From Lysinibacillus parviboronicapiens (lineage in GTDB: Bacteria; Bacillota; Bacilli; Bacillales_A; Planococcaceae), in NCBI RefSeq assembly GCF_003049575.1, contig NZ_PYWI01000007.1:1-64000 (forward strand): a DNA stretch of 64,000 nt. The letters run 5' to 3'. A program made the translations under genes and the position numbers. The notes below the pieces were generated by a model that had not been told where the DNA came from, searched no databases, and saw only the letters and a list, made by a program, of their open reading frames with translations. Of the stretch, positions 37,217-45,815 are shown in pieces (the first letter of the stretch is position 1; each line of letters begins with the position of its first letter).

Positions 37217-38938
37217 TTAACTATTATGGAATTGTTGCCCGTCAAATACTGCTTCTACATAGCCTAGTCGAATAACGAAATCACCGAAATGCTCGCCTTG
37301 CACACGCTCTTTCGCATAATGTAAAAGTATTGGACGAAGCTCTGCTAAAATTTCTTCTTCTCCGATATTTTCACGATAAATCTTGTTTAAACGATTACCA
37401 GTAAAACTTGCACCTAGGTACATATTATACTTTCCGGGTCCTTTACCGATAAAGCCTATTTCCCCCATTGCTGCACGCGAGCAGCCATTAGGACAGCCAG
37501 ACATACGTATGACGATTTCTGTGTCATGTAGACCAGCTTCATCGATAATAGTATCAATCTTCGTAATGAGTGCAGGTAAATAACGTTCTGCCTCCGCCAT
37601 CGCTAGACCACAAGTTGGTAAAGAAACACAGGCAATTGAATTGCGGCGTAACGCTGAGTAGTATGCGCCATCTGTTAGCTGATACTCCTCAATAAGGGCT
37701 GCAATTTTTTTCTTTTTCTGTGGTGCTACATTACCAATCATTAAATTCTGATTAGGCGTTAAACGGAAATCACCTGTATGCACTTTTGCAATTTCGCGTA
37801 AGCCTGTTAACAGCTGATAATCCTCAAAATCTTTAATGCGTCCATTTTGTATGAATAATGTGTAATGCCAGTTGCCGTCTGCCCCTTTAATCCAGCCGAA
37901 TTCATCACCTGTACGTTCAAAGGTAAACGAGCGCGCCTGTTGCATTTCCCAACCAAGGCGACGATGTAATTCCGTCGTAAACCACTCAAGTCCTCTGGCA
38001 TCAATTGTGTATTTAAAGCGCGCGTTTTTACGCACGGAACGATTTCCATAATCACGTTGAATCGTAATAATTTTCTCTGCTGTTTCCAATAGCTTATCAG
38101 GCGTGATAAATCCTATGACACGAGCAAGTTGAGGATATGTTTCCTGATCCCCATGCGTCATCCCCATGCCTCCGCCGACTGCTACGTTAAAGCCTACTAG
38201 TTTGTCTTGTTCAACAATTGCGATTAAACCAATATCTTGCGAGTAAACATCTACATCGTTACTCGGTGGGATAGCGATACCGATTTTAAATTTACGCGGT
38301 AAGTATTGTGCTCCATAAATCGGCTCAACCTCTTCGTCCTGGCTATCAATTATCTTTTCACCATCTAACCACAATTCATGATACGCACGTGTTCTTGGCA
38401 GTAAATGCTCACTAAGTTTTGCGGACCAATTGTAAATTTCTTCATGTAATGCTGATTGATTTGGATTGACATTACACATGACATTTCGATTGACATCCCC
38501 ACACGCAGCGAGAGAATCCAGGAGTACATCATTGATTTCCTGCATATATTTTTTGACATTCCATTTCAAAATACCGTGCACTTGGAATGCTTGTCGTGTA
38601 GTTAATTTCAACGATCCATTACCATACTTCCTTGCCATTTCATCCATTACAAGCCACTGTGCTGGTGTTGCTGCGCCTCCAGGGGCACGGACGCGCACCA
38701 TGAATTGATAGGCTGGCTCAAGTTTTTGACGTTGCCGTTCATTTCGCAGATCGCGGTCATCTTGTAAGTAACTACCATGGAATTTCATCAGGCGATTATC
38801 ATCTTCAGGAATTCCTGAACTTAATGGATCATTCATTGTCCGTTCAAGCGAACCACGTAAATAATTACTTTCCGTTTTAATACGTTCAACATCACTAGGT
38901 GTACCGAGTTGCGGTGGCAATACAATTTTTTTCGTCAT
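37217..38938 (-). CDS. cysI: Sulfite reductase (NADPH) hemoprotein, beta subunit
   Basis: A 573-aa enzyme reducing sulfite to sulfide with siroheme and a [4Fe-4S] cluster. The cluster/siroheme cysteines are in [10 protein letters not shown] (C-x5-C) and [10 protein letters not shown] (C-x3-C), near residues 440 and 485. Two ferredoxin-like half domains flank them. ATG 38938 follows AAGGAGCG; an upstream in-frame start has no site. It lies 16 bp after cysJ, which supplies electrons. Last gene of the operon. Confidence 0.95.
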   Translation of the reverse strand: MTKKIVLPPQLGTPSDVERIKTESNYLRGSLERTMNDPLSSGIPEDDNRLMKFHGSYLQDDRDLRNERQRQKLEPAYQFMVRVRAPGGAATPAQWLVMDEMARKYGNGSLKLTTRQAFQVHGILKWNVKKYMQEINDVLLDSLAACGDVNRNVMCNVNPNQSALHEEIYNWSAKLSEHLLPRTRAYHELWLDGEKIIDSQDEEVEPIYGAQYLPRKFKIGIAIPPSNDVDVYSQDIGLIAIVEQDKLVGFNVAVGGGMGMTHGDQETYPQLARVIGFITPDKLLETAEKIITIQRDYGNRSVRKNARFKYTIDARGLEWFTTELHRRLGWEMQQARSFTFERTGDEFGWIKGADGNWHYTLFIQNGRIKDFEDYQLLTGLREIAKVHTGDFRLTPNQNLMIGNVAPQKKKKIAALIEEYQLTDGAYYSALRRNSIACVSLPTCGLAMAEAERYLPALITKIDTIIDEAGLHDTEIVIRMSGCPNGCSRAAMGEIGFIGKGPGKYNMYLGASFTGNRLNKIYRENIGEEEILAELRPILLHYAKERVQGEHFGDFVIRLGYVEAVFDGQQFHNS

Positions 38939-38954
38939 TCTTATCGCTCCTTGA

Positions 38955-40745
38955 TTAATAAACGTCACGTTGATAGCGTTTTTGTTGTTTTAACTCTTTT
39001 ACAAAGGCTTTTGCTTCTTCAGCCGTTTTTTGCCCTTGCTGTTCAATAATGTGAAGTATTGTCCGATCAACATCCGACGCCATTGATTTTTTATCGCCGC
39101 ACACATAGATTACAGCGCCTTGCTCAAGCCACTTATAGAAGGTCTCTGCATTTTCCTCGATTTTATGCTGAACATAAACTTTTTTATCCGTATCACGAGA
39201 AAAAGCTACATTCATTTTTGTTAATGTCCCTGAAGCCAACCAGCGTTGCCAATCTGTTTGGTACAGAAAATCGGTTACAAAATGTTGATCGCCAAAGAAT
39301 AGCCATGATTTACCCTCTAAGCCTAATTCCTCGCGTTCCTCTAAAAATGCACGGTAAGGGGCAATCCCTGTGCCTGCACCAATCATAATAATTGGTGTTT
39401 CCTCTTGCTCTGGCAATCTAAAATTCGGGTTTTTATGAACATAAATTGGCAATGGGTCACCAACCTGAATTCGCTCAGCAATACTGCCTGAACATACCCC
39501 AAGTCGTGTTCGACCATTGTTTTCATAGCTAACCTTGCCAATCGTTAAATGTACCTCATCACTATTTGCCTTCTGGCTGCTAGCAATTGAATAAAGGCGC
39601 GCAGGAATTTTGCGTAACAACGAAACAAATTGCTGTGCATCCCATGAAAACGGTGCGTAATCTTCGGCAATATCTAGTAAATCACGGCCTTTTACATAGC
39701 TCTTCCATGCTGTATCATCTTTAAGTAAAGCATCAAAATCCTCACTTACTGTAAAAGCAGCAATTTTTTGTAATAAAGGTTTCGATAAAACTGTAATTTC
39801 TAGCTTTTTCTGTAATGCTTCTTTTAAGGTTAATGATTCTTCCAATACAGTTACTTTTGATTGCCCCTCTAATTGCAGTGCTGTCAACAAAGCATCTACT
39901 AAGGATTCATCATTCTCCGGCTGAATTCCAATACTATCTCCAGGTTCAAAATGAAAGTCAGCTCCTTCAATAGCAAGCTCCACATGATATGTTTCTTTGT
40001 TCGAACCACGTCCATTAAGATTTAGAATTTCTAATACTTCTGCATAAAAAGGATTTTTACGAGAATAAGAAGATTTAGCTCCCTTTACATCTACTTCACC
40101 ATTGTTAGTTATAGTTGCTGTAGCTGTACTTCGAAGTAAGGCCTCTTGTACAGCTGTGAACCATTGAGCAGCCGGTTCATCATAATCTAAGTCGCAATCT
40201 GTACGTGGAGCGATACGTGTTGCTCCTAACTTCTCGAACTGCTCATCAAAATCCTTACCTGTTTTACAGAAATATTCATAGGAACTATCCCCTAATGCCA
40301 GCACTGAATAATGAAGATGTTGTAATTTTGGTGCTCGCTTACTATACAGAAAATCATAAAACTGAATCGCTTGATCTGGTGGCTCTCCCTCGCCATGTGT
40401 ACTAACAACGAGTAATAGATTCGTTGTTTTCTTTAAATTATTTGGTTTAAAACTCGCTAGGGAAGAGATGGTTACTTCCACATCATTTTCTTTTAATATT
40501 GCTGCGTATTTCTCAGCTAAACCCTGACTATTACCTGTTTGTGAACCATATAAAACGGTTACTGCTTTAGTAGTTGGTGTTACTGTTAGTGGTGCTTCCT
40601 CTACAACTGCATTTACGGCTGCTTGTGATGCACTTAAATAACCATTTAACCAGATTTTCTGTTCTACTGTTAATTTAGGAAGAAGCTCATTTAATAGCTT
40701 TACCTGCTCCTCACTAAATGGACTATTTATTACTTGCAGTTTCAA
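38955..40745 (-). CDS. cysJ: Sulfite reductase (NADPH) flavoprotein, alpha subunit
   Basis: A 596-aa diflavin reductase. The flavodoxin domain is at about 60-205 ([31 protein letters not shown]), then an FAD domain ([22 protein letters not shown]) and a C-terminal NADPH domain ([32 protein letters not shown]). It passes electrons from NADPH to CysI. TTG 40745 is the start, supported by GAGGTGG six bases upstream. Confidence 0.95.
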   Translation of the reverse strand: MKLQVINSPFSEEQVKLLNELLPKLTVEQKIWLNGYLSASQAAVNAVVEEAPLTVTPTTKAVTVLYGSQTGNSQGLAEKYAAILKENDVEVTISSLASFKPNNLKKTTNLLLVVSTHGEGEPPDQAIQFYDFLYSKRAPKLQHLHYSVLALGDSSYEYFCKTGKDFDEQFEKLGATRIAPRTDCDLDYDEPAAQWFTAVQEALLRSTATATITNNGEVDVKGAKSSYSRKNPFYAEVLEILNLNGRGSNKETYHVELAIEGADFHFEPGDSIGIQPENDESLVDALLTALQLEGQSKVTVLEESLTLKEALQKKLEITVLSKPLLQKIAAFTVSEDFDALLKDDTAWKSYVKGRDLLDIAEDYAPFSWDAQQFVSLLRKIPARLYSIASSQKANSDEVHLTIGKVSYENNGRTRLGVCSGSIAERIQVGDPLPIYVHKNPNFRLPEQEETPIIMIGAGTGIAPYRAFLEEREELGLEGKSWLFFGDQHFVTDFLYQTDWQRWLASGTLTKMNVAFSRDTDKKVYVQHKIEENAETFYKWLEQGAVIYVCGDKKSMASDVDRTILHIIEQQGQKTAEEAKAFVKELKQQKRYQRDVY

Positions 40746-40775
40746 ACTTTGCCACCTCGCGTATTATTTTAAAAG

Positions 40776-40925
40776 TTATCTAAGACGTATTTTTTCTTTC
40801 TTTTCAATTTGGACCACATAGGAATTTTGTACAATCAATGTAATCGATCCGTGGTTCACAGTATTTAAAATTTGTCGGACATTATCTAATGCTAGATTTA
40901 TATTTTCCGTCCTCTTATCTACCAT
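40776..40925 (-). CDS. Small YezD-like protein (DUF2292)
   Basis: A 49-aa reading frame with ATG 40925 behind GGAAGGTG. The centre GSITLIVQNSYVVQIEKKEK matches the YezD/DUF2292 pattern (ALxxVR, G-S-I/V-T, VQIE-K-EK-R), a family often encoded beside cysteine and sulfate genes. It fits exactly between sirB (23 bp) and cysJ (30 bp) on the same strand, so it is a true operon member. The molecular role is unknown; a regulatory or assembly role in sulfate reduction is guesswork. Confidence 0.75.
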   Translation of the reverse strand: MVDKRTENINLALDNVRQILNTVNHGSITLIVQNSYVVQIEKKEKIRLR

Positions 40926-40948
40926 TACGAAACACCTTCCTTTAAATT

Positions 40949-41671
40949 TTAAAGTTGTAATAATTCATGAATACGTTCCACTAAAGCTTTCTTTACATTG
41001 TCGTCATAGCCAAGGCTTTCACATAAAATAATGTTCTTTTCCTCATAACTCACCAAACGCTTTGTAATACTCTGACGTAAGATGCCTGTAAACAATAAAT
41101 AAGGCACAATAAAAACACGGTTGTCGTTATCTTGCTTTTGCTGTAACCACTCTTCAAAGGTCGGACCCGTTCCATATAAAAAACACGTATCTACTGCTAC
41201 ATATGCATATTTATCACGCAATCTTGTCGCGATTTTTGCTAAATCGAGCTTCACTGCAGGATCACTACTACCACGTCCTATGAGTAAAACATTTGCTTGA
41301 TCAGTAGTGTAGTGAGTATCTAAAATGCGTGCTTGTAACGTGTCTATCAATAGTTCGTGTACACCGAGTGGCTTACCGTATGTAAACCTTACAGTAGGAT
41401 ATTGTATTTTTGCTTGTTCTATTTCTAGAGGAATATCGTGCTTTGCATGCTGGGCGGCTAATAATAAAATTGGCATGATGGCAATGGCTGTTGCTCCACG
41501 TTGGATACAGCACTCTATACCTTCAGCAATTGTTGGTTCAGCTAATTCTAAAAAACAAATTTCTTGAATCGGTAGTTCAATTTCCTGTTGCACTCGCTGA
41601 AGAAATGCAACGGCTTGCTCCACACCAGCCTTAACCCGACTACCATGTGCAATATATAAAATTGCCTGCAT
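40949..41671 (-). CDS. sirB: Sirohydrochlorin ferrochelatase
   Basis: A 240-aa protein of the CbiX/SirB family that inserts Fe2+ into sirohydrochlorin to make siroheme. The N-terminal half has IAHGSRVKAGVEQAV, with the metal-binding His of the motif, and LLLAAQHAKHDIP, with the second His; the second half is a degenerate repeat (LLIGRGSSDPAVKLDL). AAGGAAG precedes ATG 41671, 12 bp after sumT. Confidence 0.92.
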   Translation of the reverse strand: MQAILYIAHGSRVKAGVEQAVAFLQRVQQEIELPIQEICFLELAEPTIAEGIECCIQRGATAIAIMPILLLAAQHAKHDIPLEIEQAKIQYPTVRFTYGKPLGVHELLIDTLQARILDTHYTTDQANVLLIGRGSSDPAVKLDLAKIATRLRDKYAYVAVDTCFLYGTGPTFEEWLQQKQDNDNRVFIVPYLLFTGILRQSITKRLVSYEEKNIILCESLGYDDNVKKALVERIHELLQL

Positions 41672-41683
41672 GAAAACACTTCC

Positions 41684-42460
41684 TTACACAGATATTTCTT
41701 CTATTAGGGGTTCTGGCTTAACATTTTCCAACCATTGAATTTTTTCACGCAGTGTCACCACTTCCCCGACAACAATTATGCTAGGATTTTGAATGTTTTC
41801 CTTTTTGACTACCTCTTCAATATTCGCCAAAGTACCTGTTACAGTTTTTTGCTGCGCAAATGTTCCCCACTGAATAAGTGCGACGGGTGTTTTTTCTTCT
41901 CGGCCGTATTTGAGCAATTGCTGACGAATGTAAGGTAGATTACCAACCCCCATGTAAATCGCAATCGTATCAATACCCTTTGCTAAGCTTTCCCACTGAA
42001 TGCTATCATCCTTACCTTCTTGCATATGCCCAGTAACCATCGCAAAACTTGAACTTAAGTCACGATGTGTAACAGGAATTCCTGCATAAGCTGGTGCTGC
42101 AATACCAGAGGTGATACCCGGTACAATTTCAAACGGTATGTTATGCTGTGCAAGCACCTCTGCTTCCTCAGCACCTCTTCCAAAAACGAATGGGTCACCA
42201 CCCTTTAATCTGATTACATTCAAGCCTTGTTGGGCATAGTTAACTAGTGCACGATTGATTTGCTCTTGAATCATGGCATGTCGACTAGGTAACTTGCCAC
42301 AAAAAATCAGTTTGGCACCCTTTTTGGCATATGTTAGCAACTCCTTATTAATGAGTCGGTCATACAAAATGATATCTGCTGTTTCAATGCAACGTAGTCC
42401 TTTTACTGTAATGAGGTCAACATCTCCAGGTCCTGCTCCTACAATATGAACTTTTACCAC
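41684..42460 (-). CDS. sumT: Uroporphyrinogen-III C-methyltransferase
   Basis: A 258-aa SAM-dependent enzyme that methylates uroporphyrinogen III twice to precorrin-2. Family motifs: VGAGPGDVDLITVKG, LKGGDPFVFGRGAEE (SAM site), VPGITSGIAAPAYAGIPVTHR and ALIQWGTFAQQ. The start is GTG 42460 with GGAGGGG upstream. It opens the sumT-sirB-yezD-cysJ-cysI operon. The NAD-dependent precorrin-2 dehydrogenase (SirC) expected between it and SirB is absent from this window. Confidence 0.94.
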   Translation of the reverse strand: MVKVHIVGAGPGDVDLITVKGLRCIETADIILYDRLINKELLTYAKKGAKLIFCGKLPSRHAMIQEQINRALVNYAQQGLNVIRLKGGDPFVFGRGAEEAEVLAQHNIPFEIVPGITSGIAAPAYAGIPVTHRDLSSSFAMVTGHMQEGKDDSIQWESLAKGIDTIAIYMGVGNLPYIRQQLLKYGREEKTPVALIQWGTFAQQKTVTGTLANIEEVVKKENIQNPSIIVVGEVVTLREKIQWLENVKPEPLIEEISV

Positions 42461-42495
42461 TTAATCCCCTCCTTTTTCTGCATTCTTCGTTGAGA

Positions 42496-42569
42496 AAGAA
42501 AAGAGGCCCATATCATCCATGGGCATAGCAATGCCGTGAATAATAGGAGCCTCTAGTTTGCTAGTCAGC
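42496..42569 (-). promoter_or_regulatory. sumT leader: conserved stem-loop overlapping a terminator
   Basis: Minus strand 42569-42549 read GCTGA, CTAG-CAAA-CTAG (hairpin), then AGGC. AGAGGC at its end is the 5' arm of a terminator pairing with GCCTCT (minus strand; forward 42502-42507), followed by TTTCTTTC, with internal GGCAT/ATGCC pairing. Same order of parts as in the cysH and sbp leaders. Confidence 0.68.
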
Positions 42570-42600
42570 TTCGCATTTAATTCTTAGTAATATAATAAGA

Positions 42601-42629
42601 ATAATAAATAATTTAGTATATTCTGTCAA
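42601..42629 (-). promoter_or_regulatory. sumT operon promoter
   Basis: Minus strand -35 TTGACA (42624-42629), 17-nt spacer, -10 TATTAT (42601-42606). The start site would be ~25 nt before the leader stem-loop. The CCT/AGG operator of the other two sulfur promoters is not present. Confidence 0.8.
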
Positions 42630-42662
42630 CAGTTAATTTAGTACTTGCTAATTGTCCTTCAT

Positions 42663-42702
42663 AAAAAACAACCAGTCACCGATTCATTATCGATAACTGG
42701 TT
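42663..42702 (-). terminator. Terminator of the Gly/Pro/Tyr-rich protein gene
   Basis: AACCAGT (42670-42676) pairs with ACTGGTT (42696-42702) around an inner CGAT/ATCG pairing; the minus strand ends in GTTTTTT. Confidence 0.8.
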
Positions 42703-42730
42703 GATTACTTATTACGTCTGTCATATTGAG

Positions 42731-42943
42731 TTAATATGGCCTTCCATAACGTGGGAATGGTGGACCAGGTCGAAAATATGGTGGACGTGGTGGATATGGA
42801 CGATAGTTTGGATAATATGGATAGTAAGGATACTGATTAAATTGTGAGCCAATTAAACTTCCTAAAAACCCTCCAAAAAATGGCGCACCAAACGGCAATA
42901 AGAAACCCCCAAAGCCCCCTGGATATCCTCCGAAATTTCGCAT
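42731..42943 (-). CDS. Small Gly/Pro/Tyr-rich protein, unknown function
   Basis: A 70-aa low-complexity protein. The N-terminal half is Gly/Phe rich with a weakly hydrophobic stretch (FGGFLLPFGAPFFGGFLGSL); the C-terminal half is Tyr/Pro/Arg repeats (YPYYPYYPNYRPYPPRPPYF). A GGGAGGT site precedes ATG 42943 and a terminator follows, so it is a genuine single gene. Such composition is common in small Bacillus spore coat or exported proteins, but no family is recognised. Confidence 0.65.
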   Translation of the reverse strand: MRNFGGYPGGFGGFLLPFGAPFFGGFLGSLIGSQFNQYPYYPYYPNYRPYPPRPPYFRPGPPFPRYGRPY

Positions 42944-43010
42944 ATGCTACCTCCCTTTTTACTCTATCTTATGTAAAGAGGGAACATAACCCACGTGTTT
43001 ATTGCCTACC

Positions 43011-44519
43011 TTATTTTTCTTCTCCTAGACGTTGCACAAAGTTAGCCAATGTACGTACCATTACACCTGTACCACCTTTTGGTCCTAAATCATGTGTAGC
43101 CACCGCATCTGATGTTCCTGCAATGTCTAAATGAATCCAAGGTGTATCACCGACAAACTCACCAACAAAACCTCCACCGAAAATCATGTGACCGTCACGG
43201 CCTGGTGAGTTATTTAAATCTGCAACATCTGACTTACGAATACGTTTTTTATCACTTTCTGTTAACGGCATACGCCATACAAATTCATCTGTTTCCTGAG
43301 CAGCTTCCATGAAAGCAGCAAAAAATTCATCATCATTAGCTAGTGCACCGGTTTTATCCATACCAAGCGCTGTAATCACACCACCCGTTAATGTTGCCAC
43401 ATCAATCAATGCTGTAGCACCTTGCTGTTTGGCATAGGTAGTAGCATCTGCAAGTACTAAACGTCCCTCTGCATCTGTATTTAATACCTCTACCGTTTTA
43501 CCACTATACATCGTAATGACGTCATCTGGTTTAAAGGCAAGACCTGATACCATGTTGTCAGTAGAACCAATCACCGCTACTACGTTTTTATTAGGGCGTA
43601 ATTCGCCAATAATTTTCATAGCACCAAGGACTGCAGCTGCACCTCCCATATCACCCTTCATCCCGACCATTGAATCTTTTGGTTTTAAAGAATAGCCACC
43701 TGTATCATATGTAACACCTTTACCAACAAGACCTATTGGATCAGCAAAATCATCGGTTGCTTTATATTTTAAAGTGATTAAACGAGGTTCTTCAACTGAA
43801 CCTTGATTCACGCTTAAAATACCACCCATACCAAGCTCCTCTAATTGCGCTTTATCTAAAATTTCAACCTCAAAATCATATTCAGCAGCTAGTGACTCTG
43901 CATAATTTGCTAGGTCTATTGCTGTTAATAAATTAGGCGGTAGATTAATTAAACTACGTGCTTCATTTACAGCATCTGCATAAATAATACCTACTTCATA
44001 GCTAGCAACAACCACATCTATATCTTCTGCTGCTGTTACAAGATGAACTGCATCTATACGACGATCTACTTCATTAGAAGTTGTTTTATAATGAGGAATT
44101 GCATAGTAACCAAGTCCTGTACCTTCACCAGCTAAAAACGCAACATCTGTTACAGAAATAGTATCTGTTGTAAAAGACTCAAGCCAGATAGAATATTCTT
44201 TTACTTTTAAAGCGCGCAGCTCTTTACCCACTAAACCAAATGCAGTACGTAAATCGCTTTCTGTTAAGTTTTTACGCTCGTCTAACCCAACAAATAAAAT
44301 TCGTTTTAGCTTTGTGTGCTCCTTGACGAATGGTAATTTAGTAATTTTTTTCAGCTCTGTTGATACGTCTCCTACACTTAACCAAGTGTCTAGTGATGCT
44401 CCATAAAATGTTGAAAAGTTTGTCCAATCCTGCATTTGTTCACGATGTTTTGTGACCCCTACAACCAGTACTTCAGTAGAAATCGTTTCAAATGTTTTTG
44501 CTTCTTTTACAATATGCAT
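43011..44519 (-). CDS. pepA: Leucyl aminopeptidase (M17)
   Basis: A 502-aa cytosolic metallopeptidase. The C-terminal catalytic domain has the metal-binding stretch VGKGVTYDTGGYSLKP, the lysine/aspartate in KGDMGGAAAVLGAM and the signature NTDAEGRLVLADA (about residue 348). The N-terminal macro-like domain spans 1-160. It removes N-terminal amino acids from peptides. GGAGGAA precedes ATG 44519. In B. subtilis the homologue yuiE also neighbours yuiD. Confidence 0.94.
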   Translation of the reverse strand: MHIVKEAKTFETISTEVLVVGVTKHREQMQDWTNFSTFYGASLDTWLSVGDVSTELKKITKLPFVKEHTKLKRILFVGLDERKNLTESDLRTAFGLVGKELRALKVKEYSIWLESFTTDTISVTDVAFLAGEGTGLGYYAIPHYKTTSNEVDRRIDAVHLVTAAEDIDVVVASYEVGIIYADAVNEARSLINLPPNLLTAIDLANYAESLAAEYDFEVEILDKAQLEELGMGGILSVNQGSVEEPRLITLKYKATDDFADPIGLVGKGVTYDTGGYSLKPKDSMVGMKGDMGGAAAVLGAMKIIGELRPNKNVVAVIGSTDNMVSGLAFKPDDVITMYSGKTVEVLNTDAEGRLVLADATTYAKQQGATALIDVATLTGGVITALGMDKTGALANDDEFFAAFMEAAQETDEFVWRMPLTESDKKRIRKSDVADLNNSPGRDGHMIFGGGFVGEFVGDTPWIHLDIAGTSDAVATHDLGPKGGTGVMVRTLANFVQRLGEEK

Positions 44520-44644
44520 ATCAATTCCTCCATTTCAATATTTCCATTATACCTAACTTTCAAAAAAGAGCGTAATATTTGGCTATTTCTTCTTTTAGAA
44601 AATAATGAATGTTATAATAAATGTACTATTAAGCGAAGGTTGTG

Positions 44645-45127
44645 ATGTGTGTGAGTATACTTCAAAATACCCCTTTACTGGTCGCCCTTTTTTGTGTTCT
44701 CTTTGCACAATTTGTAAAAATTCCTATTCATTTTTTAATGACAAAACAAATTAAATGGGGCCTTTTTACGTCAACTGGGGGAATGCCTAGTTCACACTCC
44801 GCATCCGTCACAGGGCTAACAACCTCTATTGCCTACGAAGCTGGGCTCAACTCTCCTGTTTTTGCTGTTGCCGCCATGTTTTCATTTATCGTCATGTATG
44901 ACGCTAGCGGTGTTCGCTATCAAGCTGGTCAACACGCTGTAGTCCTTAATCAACTCCGCAAAGATTTTGAAACACTGATACGAGATATTAAAGAATGGCC
45001 ACAAATGGATGGACAAGAAAAAATGGAAGAGTTAAAAACATTACTTGGACACAAGCGTAGTGAGGTATTTTTCGGGGCACTAACTGGTATTTTGATTGCC
45101 ATCATCATCTATCAATTCATTCAATAA
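44645..45127 (+). CDS. yuiD: Divergent PAP2 family protein (YuiD-like)
   Basis: A 160-aa membrane protein of the DUF212 / divergent PAP2 phosphatase family with about four helices. Signature residues: TSTGGMPSSHSASVTGLTT near residue 40 and FIVMYDASGVRYQAGQ near 82; LLGHKRSEVFFGALTGI near the end. ATG 44645 is five bases from AAGG; GTG 44651 or GTG 44642 are alternatives, the former giving a start (SILQNTPLL) more like YuiD. Activity in the divergent branch is unproven. Confidence 0.88.
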   Translation: MCVSILQNTPLLVALFCVLFAQFVKIPIHFLMTKQIKWGLFTSTGGMPSSHSASVTGLTTSIAYEAGLNSPVFAVAAMFSFIVMYDASGVRYQAGQHAVVLNQLRKDFETLIRDIKEWPQMDGQEKMEELKTLLGHKRSEVFFGALTGILIAIIIYQFIQ

Positions 45128-45131
45128 AGAA

Positions 45132-45174
45132 AAAGGAGTTAACTCAATTTTCGAGTCAACTCCTTTCTTGTTTT
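45132..45174 (+). terminator. Intrinsic terminator after yuiD
   Basis: AAAGGAGTT (45132-45140) pairs with AACTCCTTT (45158-45166) with an inner ACTC/GAGT pair; TTTCTTGTTTTT follows. Confidence 0.82.
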
Positions 45175-45216
45175 TGCCTTGACATAATTAGGGCTCGGTT
45201 GCGCAATTAAATAACG

Positions 45217-45546
45217 TTAAAACATGCGATAGCCATTTTTACGTAAAAAAATCATCACAATCCCTGCGACAATTGCACCTGCAAATCCACCTGTTAAAAT
45301 TGAAATATCTACAACTTGTAGTGCTTGCAATTTATCTAAAAGGGCTGGAAATGCCGTACCTGGTTTGAAAATATAATCTAAAAAGCTTACATCATCTACA
45401 ATAAAGACAACTACAATTGGATACACAACCGCCATTAACCATGTCATACGCAGTAACATATTCAATAAGAATCCGATACCAAAAAACATGACGAAAAATA
45501 ACACAATTGAAATGATTAACTGTACTAATGAAACTGGACCATCCAT
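45217..45546 (-). CDS. yuiB: YuiB-like membrane protein
   Basis: A 109-aa protein with three helices, at about 10-35 (LIISIVLFFVMFFGIGFLLN), 36-55 and 82-102. It matches the B. subtilis YuiB pattern (FFGIGFLLNMLLR) and lies in the same neighbourhood as yuiD/yuiE. A GGAGG site precedes ATG 45546. Function unknown. Confidence 0.75.
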   Translation of the reverse strand: MDGPVSLVQLIISIVLFFVMFFGIGFLLNMLLRMTWLMAVVYPIVVVFIVDDVSFLDYIFKPGTAFPALLDKLQALQVVDISILTGGFAGAIVAGIVMIFLRKNGYRMF

Positions 45547-45763
45547 CTATGTATAACCTCCATTTTCCTCTCATTAGTTTACCTGATAACAACAATGCTT
45601 TCAATGAACAAGTCCTTGATTTCGCTTGTTTGTCATATTTAAAATGAGGAAGAAGATTTCGGGCATTATAAGATGTTTAATTTTATTCCACTGTTTTTTG
45701 CTCACATAAAACAAGCTTATCCATAACGCCAAAATGTAAGCTTATGGCCATGCATCTCAACAA

Positions 45764-45809
45764 AAGGCTACTGAAAACTAGTACAAAACTAGTTTTCAAT
45801 AGCCTTATT
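45764..45809 (-). terminator. Intrinsic terminator of cstA
   Basis: About 19-bp stem (45764-45782 with 45788-45806, one mismatch), seven bases past the cstA stop codon. The rest of the 45550-45760 gap shows no gene. Confidence 0.8.
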
Positions 45810-45815
45810 CTATAA

